60,339 nucleotides of DNA from Bacteroidales bacterium (GTDB taxonomy: Bacteria > Bacteroidota > Bacteroidia > Bacteroidales > Muribaculaceae), in contig SUXH01000015.1 in NCBI GenBank assembly GCA_015061055.1, forward strand, positions 1 to 60,339, written 5' to 3'. The notes under the pieces are model-generated. The model did not search any database. It was given only the letters and a program-made list of their open reading frames with translations, and was not told the DNA's origin. Position numbers and translations under genes: made by a program. This document shows positions 47,087 to 56,957 of this stretch, in pieces. Positions within the stretch are counted from its first letter, which is position 1. Every line of letters begins with the position of its first letter.

Positions 47087-47124
47087 AAAAAATACATTCT
47101 CGAAAGTGAGAATGTATTTTTTTT
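47087..47124. terminator. Bidirectional terminator
   Basis: AATACATTCTC (47091-47101), loop GAAAGT, GAGAATGTATT (47108-47118), with A-run before and T-run after. It separates convergent genes. Confidence 0.88.
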
Positions 47125-47149
47125 GTTGAATCTATTTTGTAACTTATTA

Positions 47150-48346
47150 TTATAGTTCGAGGTCTCCATTGATGATTTCGTGCCAAGGAAGACCTTGCTT
47201 GTTAAGAACATCAAGGAATGGATCGGGATCGAATTCTTCAACGTTGTGTACGCCCGGTTTGTTCCACTTGCCAGTAAGGAACATCATTGCACCGGTCATA
47301 GCAGGAACACCTGTAGTGTAGCTTACAGCTTGCATACCTGTTTCCTTGAATGCTTCTTCGTGGCTACAGTTGTTGTAGATATAGTAAGTCATTGGCTTGC
47401 CTTCTTTGTCCTTACCGCTTATGCGACAACCGATAGATGTTTCTCCCACGTAGTTTTCTCCAAGTTCTTTAGGGTTAGGAAGCACAGCTTTCAAGAATTG
47501 AAGAGGTACGATTTCTTGACCATTGTACATAATAGGGTCGATGCTTGCCATACCGATATTTTGGATAACACGTAAGTGAGTGAGATATTCCTGTCCGAAA
47601 GTCATCCAGAAACGAGCGCGCTTGATGCTTGGGAAGTTAACGACAAGCGATTCAAGCTCTTCGTGATAGAGGAGGTAAGATTCGCGAGGACCGATATTAG
47701 GATAATTCAAAGTTTTATGGATTTCTTGAGGTTCGGTTTCAATCCATTCACCGTTTTCGTAGTATTTACCCTTTTGTGTGATTTCGCGAATGTTGATTTC
47801 AGGGTTGAAGTTGGTAGCAAAAGCTTTTCCATGGTTTCCTGCATTACAGTCTACGATATCGAGAGTTTCTATTTCGGAGAAATAGTGTTTAGCTGCATAA
47901 GCGGTGTAAACACCTGATACACCTGGGTCAAAGCCACAACCAAGAATTGCAGTCAATCCCGCTTTTTCGAAACGTTCTTTATAAGCCCATTGCCAGCTGT
48001 ATTCAAAGTGAGCTTCGTCCTTAGGTTCATAATTAGCAGTATCAAGATAGTTTACGCCACATTCAAGACAGGCGTCCATAATAGTTAAGTCTTGATAAGG
48101 CAAAGCTACGTTGATTACGATGTCCGGTTTGTGCTTTTTAAGTAAAGCCACAAGTTCAGGAACGCTGTCGGCATCAACTTGGTCGGTAGTTACGTTAGGT
48201 TTGCCAATAGCTTTAGCCACTGCATCACACTTGCTCTTAGTGCGTGATGCGATAACAATCTCGTTGAAAACGTCGGGATTCTGTGCGCACTTGTGGGCAA
48301 CGACTGTGCCTACACCACCAGCTCCGATAATTAATACTTTACCCAT
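47150..48346 (-). CDS. Saccharopine-dehydrogenase-family protein, probable carboxy(nor)spermidine dehydrogenase
   Basis: A 398-residue NAD(P)H-dependent cytoplasmic enzyme. The N-terminal Rossmann fold shows VLIIGAGGVGTVVAHKCAQ. CGVNYLDTANYEPKDEAHFEYSWQW, GCGFDPGVSGVYTAYA and the C-terminal YNNCSHEEAFKETGMQAVSYTTGVPA match carboxynorspermidine dehydrogenases. These condense aspartate semialdehyde with a diamine in the alternative spermidine pathway used by many Bacteroidetes. The partner decarboxylase is not in the window. Closely related lysine-pathway saccharopine dehydrogenases are the main alternative. Confidence 0.85.
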   Translation of the reverse strand: MGKVLIIGAGGVGTVVAHKCAQNPDVFNEIVIASRTKSKCDAVAKAIGKPNVTTDQVDADSVPELVALLKKHKPDIVINVALPYQDLTIMDACLECGVNYLDTANYEPKDEAHFEYSWQWAYKERFEKAGLTAILGCGFDPGVSGVYTAYAAKHYFSEIETLDIVDCNAGNHGKAFATNFNPEINIREITQKGKYYENGEWIETEPQEIHKTLNYPNIGPRESYLLYHEELESLVVNFPSIKRARFWMTFGQEYLTHLRVIQNIGMASIDPIMYNGQEIVPLQFLKAVLPNPKELGENYVGETSIGCRISGKDKEGKPMTYYIYNNCSHEEAFKETGMQAVSYTTGVPAMTGAMMFLTGKWNKPGVHNVEEFDPDPFLDVLNKQGLPWHEIINGDLEL

Positions 48347-48385
48347 TGTATTGTAGTTTATAATTTAGAATTCAATATTGTTCTA

Positions 48386-48393
48386 CAAAAATA
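48386..48393 (-). promoter_or_regulatory. -7 box of the saccharopine-dehydrogenase-family gene
   Basis: TATTTTTG on the minus strand fits TAnnTTTG, 39 bp before the ATG. Confidence 0.4.
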
Positions 48394-48504
48394 CACTAAA
48401 TAAATGATATTTCAATCTTATAAAGTGAAATTTGTTACGTGATGTATTGTGAATGTGAAAAATATGTGTCGTTCTTATCGTCGTTTTTTTTGTTTTAAAG
48501 ATGT

Positions 48505-49797
48505 TTATTCGCTTTGTTTAAGGTGAGTTAAGAGGTCGGCAACTACGAAAGTACTACCACCTACGAAAATCATATCTTCATCAGATGCCGCATCGAGAGC
48601 TGCTTGATAAGCTTCTTGTACTGAAGTGTAATAGTTCCCGTCGAGGTCGTGAGCCGATGCCAAAGTAAAAAGATCTTTTGCCGGCAATGCTCTTGGAATA
48701 GATGCATTAGTGAAATAATAAGTGGCATATCGAGGGAACATTTCAAGAATGTGCGTTACATCTTTGTCATTAACAAATCCGAGAACAATGTGGAGTTTGT
48801 GGTATTTTTCTTTTGCGAGTTGATGCACTATGTACTGAACTCCACCTGCATTGTGTCCGGTGTCGCAAATTGTGCGTGGCTTATTATTTACAAGCATCCA
48901 ACGCCCCATGAGTCCGGTAGTCTTGCACACGTTGGCAAATCCATCCTCGATAGCTTGTTGAGAGATGTTTATTCCTAACTCTTTGAGTGCGTGTACGGCG
49001 TGTAGTACTGTGTTGGCATTTTTTAGTTGGCATACGCCTGAGAGTTGATTGATGATAGTACCGTTTTTAACTGTTTCAAGAACCAAACACTCGTTTTCTC
49101 TCGTGTGAGTAGTAATTTGTGGTTTATCCTCGGCAAATATGATAGGTGCTTTCATCTTTTCGGCTTTATCGATAAACACTTCACGAACTTCATTGTTAGC
49201 CTCACCGATTACAATGGGAATACCCGGTTTGATTATGCCAGCTTTTTCTTCTGCTATTTGTGATAAAGTATTGCCAAGAAACTGAGTGTGATCAAATGAT
49301 ATATTAGTGATTACGCATAGTTGAGGCATAATGATATTAGTGCTATCAAGACGTCCGCCAAGTCCGGTTTCGATAATTGCATAGTCGACTTTTTTACGGC
49401 GAAAATAGTCGAGTGCCATTATTGTGGTGAGTTCGAAGAATGAGGGAGAACCTTTGTGTCCTGAGTTGATGTATCCGTTCACAAAATCCACCACTTCTTG
49501 TTTTGGAATCATTTCGCCGTTGATACGAATGCGTTCACGAAAGTCGACTAAATGAGGCGATGTGAATAACCCCACTTTATATCCGCTGTGTTGCAATATC
49601 GATGCCAAGATGTGTGAAGTGGAGCCTTTCCCATTGGTTCCGGCAATGTGGATGCATTTTAGATACTCTTCGGGCTCGCCATAGAGCATACTCAGCGAGA
49701 TTATATTGTCGAGCCCTTCCTTATAGGCATCTCCTCCTGTTCGAGAGAACATAGGTGTTTGTGTGAACAGATAGTCTAATGTTTCGGGATAGTTCAT
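48505..49797 (-). CDS. folC: Bifunctional dihydrofolate synthase / folylpolyglutamate synthase
   Basis: Adds glutamate to dihydropteroate and to folates, keeping them in the cell. A 430-residue Mur-ligase-fold protein: HIAGTNGKGSTSHILASIL (P-loop), GLFTSPHLVDFRERIRING (omega loop), ETGLGGRLDSTN, ITNISFDHTQFLG, EKAGIIKPGIP and CDTGHNAGGVQ. It follows the chromate-transporter pair after two bases, on the same transcript. Confidence 0.95.
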   Translation of the reverse strand: MNYPETLDYLFTQTPMFSRTGGDAYKEGLDNIISLSMLYGEPEEYLKCIHIAGTNGKGSTSHILASILQHSGYKVGLFTSPHLVDFRERIRINGEMIPKQEVVDFVNGYINSGHKGSPSFFELTTIMALDYFRRKKVDYAIIETGLGGRLDSTNIIMPQLCVITNISFDHTQFLGNTLSQIAEEKAGIIKPGIPIVIGEANNEVREVFIDKAEKMKAPIIFAEDKPQITTHTRENECLVLETVKNGTIINQLSGVCQLKNANTVLHAVHALKELGINISQQAIEDGFANVCKTTGLMGRWMLVNNKPRTICDTGHNAGGVQYIVHQLAKEKYHKLHIVLGFVNDKDVTHILEMFPRYATYYFTNASIPRALPAKDLFTLASAHDLDGNYYTSVQEAYQAALDAASDEDMIFVGGSTFVVADLLTHLKQSE

Positions 49798-49799
49798 AA

Positions 49800-50366
49800 T
49801 TAATATATAATAAGCCCTGCAATTCCCGCAAGAATAATCACGAGTATAGGGTGAATTTTAGTGAAATATACTATCAAGAATGAAATTACACAGATGATGC
49901 TGCTTGCTGTGAGTTCGTAGTTGGTGCTACCAAAATTATCTTTGTTGATAAGTAACAGTACCGCCGAGCCGATAAGCCCAACACACACAGGTCGTAGTCC
50001 TTTGAAAATGCCTTTTATGAACGGACTGTCTTTGTGTCGGTTGATATAATGTCCTGTGTAGAGGGTGAGAATATAAGGTGGGATTACTACAGCCATAGTG
50101 GCTAGGATTGAGCCGAAGATTCCACTTATCCACCCCATAGAGCCTGCATCGCTCCCAACGACATATCCTATATATGTTGCGCTGTTGATTCCAATGGGGC
50201 CGGGTGTCATTTGAGAGATAGCCACAATGTCGGTGAACATCGTGTTTGTAATCCACCCTGCACCTACCACTTCGCGTTGAATGAGTGATAACATCGCATA
50301 ACCTCCACCAAAGCCAAACAGTCCAATTTTGAGGTATGCAAGAATGAGTTTGAAGTAAGCACTCAT
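49800..50366 (-). CDS. Chromate-transporter-family protein, second half
   Basis: A 188-residue inner-membrane protein, one half-size CHR domain, with FGFGGGYAMLSLIQREVV near the N-terminus, ISQMTPGPIGINSATYIGY and about six hydrophobic helices. Half-size CHR proteins work as pairs; the partner is directly upstream and overlaps by four bases (ATGA). Substrate is presumed to be an oxyanion (chromate/sulfate family), not proven. Confidence 0.88.
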   Translation of the reverse strand: MSAYFKLILAYLKIGLFGFGGGYAMLSLIQREVVGAGWITNTMFTDIVAISQMTPGPIGINSATYIGYVVGSDAGSMGWISGIFGSILATMAVVIPPYILTLYTGHYINRHKDSPFIKGIFKGLRPVCVGLIGSAVLLLINKDNFGSTNYELTASSIICVISFLIVYFTKIHPILVIILAGIAGLIIY

Positions 50367-50953
50367 TTGTTGTCCTCCTTTCTTTCTTTATTATGTTGAT
50401 GTGAAGATATGACGTAATACAGGTATCCGCCCACAGCACCAAGAATGATGAATACTATAGGGTTGGATATATAGGGTAAGCCGGAATATATGAGCAAAGC
50501 TGTAGCAATGGGGATAAAGATTGTTAACTTGTTGAGATGAGCTGCTTTTGCCGAGTTGATAAGTGGTGCAAGAATAAGTGCCACAACGGCAGGACGTATC
50601 CCCTTGAAAATCGCATTTAGTGTTTCGTTGTTCTTAATTGCATCGGGAGTAAGGAATATTGCAATGGCAAGAATTATAAAAAAAGAAGGCAGTATAGTAC
50701 CGAGAGCCGAGCAAATGCTCCCTTTTATGCCTTGCAGCCTGTCGCCAATCACTACGGCAATATTTACAGCAAGAATGCCCGGCATAGCTTGTGCTATGGC
50801 AAGCAGGTCGAGAAAATCATCACGTTCCACCCATTTGTGTTTGTGCACGATTTCCTTCTCGATAACCGAAATCATAGCCCAACCTCCGCCAAAAGTGAAT
50901 GCGCCTACTTTGAAGAACGACCAAAACAACTTGGAATACGAATTATTGTTCAT
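50363..50953 (-). CDS. Chromate-transporter-family protein, first half
   Basis: A 196-residue half-size CHR protein with FTFGGGWAMISVIEKEIVHKHKW and LAIAQAMPGILAVNIAVVIG, paralogous to its neighbour. The start at 50953 (MNNNSYSKLFW) is preferred over an ATG at 50977, because the -7 box at 50975-50982 overlaps that earlier codon. First gene of a three-gene operon with the second half and folC. Confidence 0.88.
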   Translation of the reverse strand: MNNNSYSKLFWSFFKVGAFTFGGGWAMISVIEKEIVHKHKWVERDDFLDLLAIAQAMPGILAVNIAVVIGDRLQGIKGSICSALGTILPSFFIILAIAIFLTPDAIKNNETLNAIFKGIRPAVVALILAPLINSAKAAHLNKLTIFIPIATALLIYSGLPYISNPIVFIILGAVGGYLYYVISSHQHNKERKEDNK

Positions 50954-50974
50954 ACCTAACGTGTAAAGTGAATG

Positions 50975-51006
50975 CAAAGTTAGCTAAAAAACGTAATATA
51001 GCCAAC
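50975..51006 (-). promoter_or_regulatory. Promoter of the chromate-transporter/folC operon
   Basis: On the minus strand GTTG (51006-51003), 20 bp, then TAACTTTG (50982-50975), 22 bp before the preferred ATG. Confidence 0.6.
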
Positions 51007-51101
51007 GATTGAGAAGATGTGTTGTGGCGTAGTGGAAATGGTCACGAATAGAGTGAACAAGTATAGATACATTTTTGTAGTAAAATAAAATGTAGGTATT
51101 A

Positions 51102-52271
51102 ATGAAAAGAATTTGTATCCTTGTTTTTGCCGTTTTTAGTGTGTTGATGTATTGTCGTGCAAATGTTATGTTGCAGGATAGTACATTTGTTGTCGAGAGC
51201 GATACGATGAATGTTCGCAGAAATTTATTGCAACGGGTATTGAAATATTTTGATGATACAAATGAAGATAAACCATATAAGAAATTTGATGTGAGTGTGA
51301 TAGGAGGTCCGTTTTACACGTCGGATGCTAAGTTTGGCATAGGATTGGTAAGTGCCGGCCTTTATAGGATGAAAGGGTGTGATATTGCTATTCAACCTTC
51401 AAATATCACACTTTTTGCCAATGTGTCGACAGTGGGATTTTATATGATAGGGATAAAAGGTAATAACTTGTTTCCCGAAGACAGATATCGGTTGAATTAT
51501 ACGGCGTTTTTTTATTCTTTCCCGTCTTATTATTGGGGTATAGGATATGATATGGGGAATGATGATAGTAATAAGTCAAAGATTGATAGGTTTCAAACTC
51601 GAGTAAAAGTGGAGTTTTTGGTACGATTGTTGGATAATTTTTATATAGGACCTTGTGTTATGTGGGATTACGCTAAAGCTAATGATGTAAATCCCGAATA
51701 TATAAGACTTTTTGATGGTATGTCGCTCGTACAGCGTAATTACGGATTTGGCGCATCGATACAATATGATACGCGTGATTTTATCAACAATGCAAGTAAG
51801 GGGGTACATCTATATTTGGCTCAAGAGTTGCGCCCGGGGTGGGCAGGTAACGAACAATCATTTTACACCACATCAGTTATTTTTCGTTCATATAAAAAAG
51901 TGTGGAATGGTGGTGTGTTGGCCGGTGAGCTGCAAGGTTTATTTAATTTTGGTAATCCGTCGTGGGCAATGATGTCCGAACTTGGAGGCTCTAACTCTAT
52001 GCGAGGCTATTACGATGGTAGATATCGTGATAAACATAGTATCACAGCCCAGATAGAGTTGCGTCAAAAGGTGTGGCGAAGGAATGGTATTATATTGTGG
52101 CTTGGTGCAGGTAATGTGTTTCACGATAAAAGCACTTTTAAGAAAGTGTTGCCTAATTGTGGTGTAGGCTATCGTTGGGAGTTTAAAAAGCGTGTGAATG
52201 TGCGTCTTGATATGGGGTTTGGAAAGAGTGGTCAAATGGGATTTGTATTTAATATAAATGAAGCTTTTTGA
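51102..52271 (+). CDS. BamA/TamA-type outer-membrane beta-barrel protein
   Basis: A 389-residue outer-membrane protein: signal peptide (1-20), a short linker, then a barrel of alternating strands. GGSNSMRGYYDGRYRDKH (about 294-311) corresponds to the conserved substrate-binding RGF/Y..GRYRD loop of the Omp85 superfamily, and the last residue is Phe. There are no POTRA repeats, so it is a barrel-only member like patatin-associated or surface-antigen proteins. The gene overlaps the next by 14 nt. Confidence 0.82.
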   Translation: MKRICILVFAVFSVLMYCRANVMLQDSTFVVESDTMNVRRNLLQRVLKYFDDTNEDKPYKKFDVSVIGGPFYTSDAKFGIGLVSAGLYRMKGCDIAIQPSNITLFANVSTVGFYMIGIKGNNLFPEDRYRLNYTAFFYSFPSYYWGIGYDMGNDDSNKSKIDRFQTRVKVEFLVRLLDNFYIGPCVMWDYAKANDVNPEYIRLFDGMSLVQRNYGFGASIQYDTRDFINNASKGVHLYLAQELRPGWAGNEQSFYTTSVIFRSYKKVWNGGVLAGELQGLFNFGNPSWAMMSELGGSNSMRGYYDGRYRDKHSITAQIELRQKVWRRNGIILWLGAGNVFHDKSTFKKVLPNCGVGYRWEFKKRVNVRLDMGFGKSGQMGFVFNINEAF

Positions 52272-53928
52272 TAATATGCGATTGATAATCAGGGGCATTT
52301 TTAATAATCAAAAGTTACTTTTTGTGTTGTGTGTTATAGCCTTGTCATTACCCAATGTGTGTCTGTTTTTCACCGAGAGAATGTCTCTGCTAGCAAGAGT
52401 GTGTAATGTGGTATTGCCTATGGGTGCTTATTGGAGGATAATGACATTGAGCCGTAAGCCGGGTAAAGCATTCTTGTGGTTGTTCCCGTTGGTATTTCTT
52501 GCAGCGTTTCAGATAGTGTTGTTGTCTCTGTTTGGTAACTCAGTGATAGCTGTGGATATGTACCTGAATCTTGTAACTACCAATCCTACTGAAGCCTGTG
52601 AGCTACTTTCTAATATATATCTGTCGGTGGTGTTTGTTGTGGTGGTATATGTTCCGCTTGTGCTGTGGAGTATGTTTTCGTTGCGAAAGGAGGCGGTTGA
52701 TGAGGGCTTTATAAGAACGAATCGAAAGTGGGCGAATCGTTGCTTGTTGATGGGAATAGTGTCGCTTGTAGGGAATTATGTGTTCTATAAGGATTATGAG
52801 TTCAAGGTGGATTTGTATCCTGTGAATGTGATGTATAATGCTGTGTTGGCGGTGGAACGTAATGCGAAGTCGATGAATTATCATATCACGTCGCGTGATT
52901 TTACTTTTAATGCTGAGAATAAACGAGCCAGCAATGAGCCGGAGGTGTATGTGCTGGTAATAGGAGAAACTGCACGTGCGGCAAATTTGGGTATATATGG
53001 TTACGAACGAAATACTACCCCGCTAATGGAGAAATTGAGAGGATTGGTAGTGTTCAATGATGTATTCACACAGTCGAATACTACTCACAAGAGTGTCCCG
53101 ATGTTGTTGTCGGCTGTAAGTGCCGATAATTTTAATGATATTTACAAGCAAAAGAGTGTTATCACAGCATTTAAGGAAGCCGGGTATAGTACTGCTTATT
53201 TCTCTAATCAGCGACGAAATCATTCTTTGATTGATTTTTTTGGTGAGGAGGCCGATGTAACGGAGTTTATAAAAGACAGTTTGCCTGTAGATGCCAATGT
53301 GTATGATGCGGAACTGCTTGGTAGGTTGAAGCGGTTTCTTGCAACCGACACTGCCGCGAAACGTTTTGTGGTACTTCACACTTATGGTTCGCATTTTAAT
53401 TATCGGGAGCGTTATCCTGCCGATAAAGCATATTATAAGCCGGATATGTATACATCGGCATCGCAAGATAATCGAGCTACGTTGATAAATGCCTACGATA
53501 ACACGATTAGAGCCACCGATGAGTTTCTTAATAGTGTGGTGTGTGTCGTTGATGCCGAATGCGTGCCGTCGGCTGTGGTGTATGTGTCCGATCATGGTGA
53601 GGATATATATGACGATGATGGGAAACATTTCTTGCATGCTTCGCCTATACCGTCGTACAATCAGTTGCGTGTGCCATTGCTTGTGTGGACCTCTCAGAGT
53701 TACGACACATTGTATCCATCGAAGCGGGAATGTATGTTGAAAAATGCTGATAAAAAAATTGTTACCGGTCTTGTGGTGTTTCACACATTGCTTGACCTTG
53801 CCGACATAAGTACTTTCTATAAAAAAGACCATTGTGCATTGTCGAATAAGAACTATGAATCGCTCGAAAATCGTACATATTTAAATGATCACAACAAGCC
53901 TGTGCCGGTGAAATTGCTCTTGAGATGA
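52258..53928 (+). CDS. Lipid A-type phosphoethanolamine transferase
   Basis: A 556-residue inner-membrane enzyme of the EptA/sulfatase fold that moves phosphoethanolamine from phosphatidylethanolamine to lipid A or other envelope sugars. Five N-terminal hydrophobic helices (about 17-190) are followed by the periplasmic catalytic domain: GETARAANLGIYGYERNTTPL with Glu237, nucleophile Thr276 in SNTTHKSVPM, and zinc-binding DHGED at 445-449. Such changes add positive charge and give resistance to cationic peptides. The ORF overlaps the barrel gene by 14 nt; an alternative ATG at 52276 would avoid the overlap. Confidence 0.93.
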   Translation: MKLFDNMRLIIRGIFNNQKLLFVLCVIALSLPNVCLFFTERMSLLARVCNVVLPMGAYWRIMTLSRKPGKAFLWLFPLVFLAAFQIVLLSLFGNSVIAVDMYLNLVTTNPTEACELLSNIYLSVVFVVVVYVPLVLWSMFSLRKEAVDEGFIRTNRKWANRCLLMGIVSLVGNYVFYKDYEFKVDLYPVNVMYNAVLAVERNAKSMNYHITSRDFTFNAENKRASNEPEVYVLVIGETARAANLGIYGYERNTTPLMEKLRGLVVFNDVFTQSNTTHKSVPMLLSAVSADNFNDIYKQKSVITAFKEAGYSTAYFSNQRRNHSLIDFFGEEADVTEFIKDSLPVDANVYDAELLGRLKRFLATDTAAKRFVVLHTYGSHFNYRERYPADKAYYKPDMYTSASQDNRATLINAYDNTIRATDEFLNSVVCVVDAECVPSAVVYVSDHGEDIYDDDGKHFLHASPIPSYNQLRVPLLVWTSQSYDTLYPSKRECMLKNADKKIVTGLVVFHTLLDLADISTFYKKDHCALSNKNYESLENRTYLNDHNKPVPVKLLLR

Positions 53929-53950
53929 ATAATAGGTTGATGCACATAAA

Positions 53951-53990
53951 AAAAGTTGAGTCAAAATAATTTTGGCCCAACTTTTCTTAA
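53951..53990. terminator. Bidirectional terminator between the transferase gene and valS
   Basis: AAAAGTTG (53951-53958) pairs with CAACTTTT, and an inner CAAAAT/ATTTTG extends the stem with one mismatch and a wobble. T-rich on both exits. Confidence 0.7.
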
Positions 53991-54010
53991 AATTATCGGT
54001 ATTTGTATTC

Positions 54011-56707
54011 TTACTTCTTTAGAGCAGCGATACTTTCTTGCAAAGTCTTGATTTTGCTTTCGGCATCAGCTTGCTTCTTGCGTTCACCAGCTACTACTGC
54101 TTCGGGAGCGTTGTTCACGAAACGTTCGTTGCTCAGTTTTTTCATGATTGATGCAAGGAATCCTTCCATGTACTTCAATTCAGCTTCAAGCTTCTTCAAT
54201 TCTTCTTCAACGTCGATGTTGTTGCCAAGAGGTACTGCATATTCGGTAGTTCCTACAAGGAAAGATGCTGCTGTAGCGTCCTTTTCAGTTACTTTATCGA
54301 TGCTTTCAAGGTTGGCAAGTTTCTTGATAACAGCAGCATTTTCATTAGTGAATGTTCCTGCAACTTGAAGTGATAGGGCATTTTTGTTAGGAATATTCTT
54401 TTGAAGGCGTACACTACGCACACCTGCAATGATTTCCTTAGCTTCGTTCATAGCAGTGATAGTAGCTGCATCGAATGCTTTAGCTTCAGGAATGCGGGCC
54501 ACCATAATGCTTTCGTTCTCACCACGTTCGGCAATGTGTTGCCACAATTCTTCGGTAATGAAAGGCATAAATGGGTGAAGCAGGCGCAAAAGGTTGTCAA
54601 AGAAGTTGAGTGTAGCTTCGTAAGTGGCACGATCGATAGGTTTTTGATAAGCAGGCTTAACCATTTCGAGATACCATGAAGAGAATTCGTCCCAGAACAA
54701 CTTATATACAGCCATAAGAGCTTCGCTCAAGCGGAACTTGCCAAACAAATCTTTCACTTCGGCAAGAGTTGAGTTCAACACAGCATCAAACCACTCGATA
54801 GCCTTGCGAGCCGATTCGGGTTGTTCGATGTCGGCTACTTCCCAGCCTTTAACAAGACGGAATGCATTCCATATCTTATTGTTGAAGTTGCGTCCCTGTT
54901 CGCATAGAGCATCATCATAAAGAATGTCGTTGCCGGCAGGAGCTGCAAGCATAAGTCCCATACGTACGCCATCAGCACCGAATTTTTCCATCAATTCGAT
55001 AGGATCGGGCGAATTGCCGAGCGATTTGCTCATTTTGCGTCCGAGTTTGTCGCGAACGATACCGGTGAAGTATACATTGCGGAATGGCATTTTGCCTATG
55101 TATTCGTATCCTGCCATAATCATACGAGCCACCCAGAAGAATATGATGTCGGGACCGGTAACGAGGTCGCATGTAGGATAGTAATAGTTGATTTCTTCGT
55201 TGCCCGGGTTGTTGATACCATCAAATAGTGAGATTGGCCACAACCAAGACGAGAACCAAGTGTCGAGCGCACCTTCATCTTGGTGAAGGTCGTCGAGAGT
55301 GAGACTATCGTTACCAGTCTTAGCTTTTGCAAGTTCAAGAGCCTCTTTTTTAGATGCAGCTACAACGAATTGTTCTTCTTCGCCTTCCTTAGGAGTGCCG
55401 ATGTAGTAGGCCGGAATGCGGTGTCCCCACCATAGTTGTCGACTGATACACCAATCTTGAATATTTTCAAGCCAGTTGCGATAAGTTGACTTATACTTAG
55501 CCGGGAAGAACTTGATGTCATCTTCCATTACAGGAGGAAGAGCTATTTCGGCAAAGTGCTTCATATCGATAAACCATTGTAGAGACAAACGTGGCTCGAT
55601 AGGCACGTGGGTACGTTCGGAACAACCCACCTTGTTGGTATAGTTTTCAACCTTTTCCATTAAGCCGGCTTCAGTAAGGTCTTTGGTGATTTGTTCACGC
55701 ACGTCGAAGCGATCCATACCGATATACATACCACCTGCTTCATTCACAGTACCATCTCCATTGAAAATGTCGATGGTTTCGAGGTTGTGTTTCTTGCCGA
55801 GCATATAGTCGTTTTGGTCGTGAGCAGGAGTAACCTTCAAACAACCTGTACCAAATTCCACCTCTACATAACGGTCTTCAATAACCGGAATCACTCTATT
55901 TACAAGTGGAACGATTACTTTTTTACCTTTCAACCATTGGTTCTTAGGGTCTTTAGGGTTGATACACATAGCTGTATCGCCCATAATAGTTTCAGGACGA
56001 GTTGTGGCTACTACAGCATAACGTCGTCCGTCGGTATCACGATGAACAACTTCCTCTTCGCTACCTGTTTCTCCACTTCCGTCGTCTTCGGCAACGTAGT
56101 ACTTTAAGTAGTAAAGTTTTGATTGTTCTTCTTGGTAGTAAACTTCGTCATCGCTAAGTGCAGTTTGGTTTTTGGGATCCCAATGAACCATACGCAAACC
56201 ACGATAAATAAGTCCCTTATTATAAAGGTCAATAAATACCTTGATGACACTTTCCGAACGCTTTTCGTCCATAGTGAACGCAGTACGACTCCAATCACAT
56301 GACGCACCAAGTTTTTTCAATTGTTCAAGAATGATACCACCATGAGTGTGAGTCCAATCCCAAGCGTGTTTCAAAAATTCTTCGCGAGTGAGGTCGGTTT
56401 TCTTTATGCCTTCGGCTGCAAGCTTGTTAACAACCTTAGTTTCGGTAGCGATAGAAGCGTGGTCGGTACCGGGCACCCAAAGTGCATTCTTTCCTTCCAT
56501 ACGTGCGCGACGTATAAGAATATCTTGAATAGTGTTGTTGAGCATATGACCCATGTGCAACACACCGGTTACGTTTGGCGGTGGAATTACGATGGTATAA
56601 GGTTCACGACCATCGGGAACCGACTTGAACAAGTCTTTGTCCATCCAAAATTGGTACCATTTACCTTCCACTTCGTGTGGATCGTATTTAGTAGCTAATT
56701 CATTCAT
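54011..56707 (-). CDS. valS: Valyl-tRNA synthetase
   Basis: Charges tRNA-Val and edits Thr. 898 residues: class I signature [14 protein letters not shown] (HMGH) near residue 45, the editing domain with [29 protein letters not shown], and [14 protein letters not shown] (KMSKS). A C-terminal coiled coil (about 835-898) has [22 protein letters not shown]. The ATG at 56707 ([10 protein letters not shown]) is the natural start; the frame extends 14 codons upstream over a poly-T leader. Confidence 0.97.
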   Translation of the reverse strand: MNELATKYDPHEVEGKWYQFWMDKDLFKSVPDGREPYTIVIPPPNVTGVLHMGHMLNNTIQDILIRRARMEGKNALWVPGTDHASIATETKVVNKLAAEGIKKTDLTREEFLKHAWDWTHTHGGIILEQLKKLGASCDWSRTAFTMDEKRSESVIKVFIDLYNKGLIYRGLRMVHWDPKNQTALSDDEVYYQEEQSKLYYLKYYVAEDDGSGETGSEEEVVHRDTDGRRYAVVATTRPETIMGDTAMCINPKDPKNQWLKGKKVIVPLVNRVIPVIEDRYVEVEFGTGCLKVTPAHDQNDYMLGKKHNLETIDIFNGDGTVNEAGGMYIGMDRFDVREQITKDLTEAGLMEKVENYTNKVGCSERTHVPIEPRLSLQWFIDMKHFAEIALPPVMEDDIKFFPAKYKSTYRNWLENIQDWCISRQLWWGHRIPAYYIGTPKEGEEEQFVVAASKKEALELAKAKTGNDSLTLDDLHQDEGALDTWFSSWLWPISLFDGINNPGNEEINYYYPTCDLVTGPDIIFFWVARMIMAGYEYIGKMPFRNVYFTGIVRDKLGRKMSKSLGNSPDPIELMEKFGADGVRMGLMLAAPAGNDILYDDALCEQGRNFNNKIWNAFRLVKGWEVADIEQPESARKAIEWFDAVLNSTLAEVKDLFGKFRLSEALMAVYKLFWDEFSSWYLEMVKPAYQKPIDRATYEATLNFFDNLLRLLHPFMPFITEELWQHIAERGENESIMVARIPEAKAFDAATITAMNEAKEIIAGVRSVRLQKNIPNKNALSLQVAGTFTNENAAVIKKLANLESIDKVTEKDATAASFLVGTTEYAVPLGNNIDVEEELKKLEAELKYMEGFLASIMKKLSNERFVNNAPEAVVAGERKKQADAESKIKTLQESIAALKK

Positions 56708-56734
56708 AATATATTTGTGTTTAGTTTTATAATC

Positions 56735-56760
56735 AAAAAAAAACGGCACTCAGATGAGTG
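56735..56760 (-). other. Small hairpin with T9 run in the valS leader
   Basis: On the minus strand CACTCA-TC-TGAGTG (56760-56747), CCG, then nine T's (56743-56735), between the valS promoter and ATG. It looks like a weak intrinsic terminator inside the 5' UTR. The stem is only 5-6 bp, so readthrough or chance is likely. Confidence 0.35.
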
Positions 56761-56777
56761 TAATAAGTTCAATTTTG

Positions 56778-56785
56778 CAAAATTA
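56778..56785 (-). promoter_or_regulatory. -7 box of valS
   Basis: TAATTTTG on the minus strand fits TAnnTTTG, 70 bp before the ATG. No convincing -33 element. Confidence 0.45.
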
Positions 56786-56908
56786 CAAAAAAAATAAAGA
56801 ACGTGAATAAACATTGACGAATTATTACGTAATAATCTTTGCGCACTAAGACAATTTTATTTCAGCAACTTAGTGAAATTAAGAGATTGTATATGGGTGT
56901 ATATAACA

Positions 56909-56935
56909 ATAGGAGCCGGTACATCCGGCTCCTAT
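56909..56935 (-). terminator. Hairpin after the amidase gene
   Basis: ATAGGAGCCGG (56909-56919), loop TACAT, CCGGCTCCTAT (56925-56935): a perfect 11-bp GC-rich stem 22 nt beyond the minus-strand stop. The following tract (GTTATATA) is not a strong U-run. Confidence 0.65.
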
Positions 56936-56957
56936 GCTTGCTATTTTTGAGTGTGTA

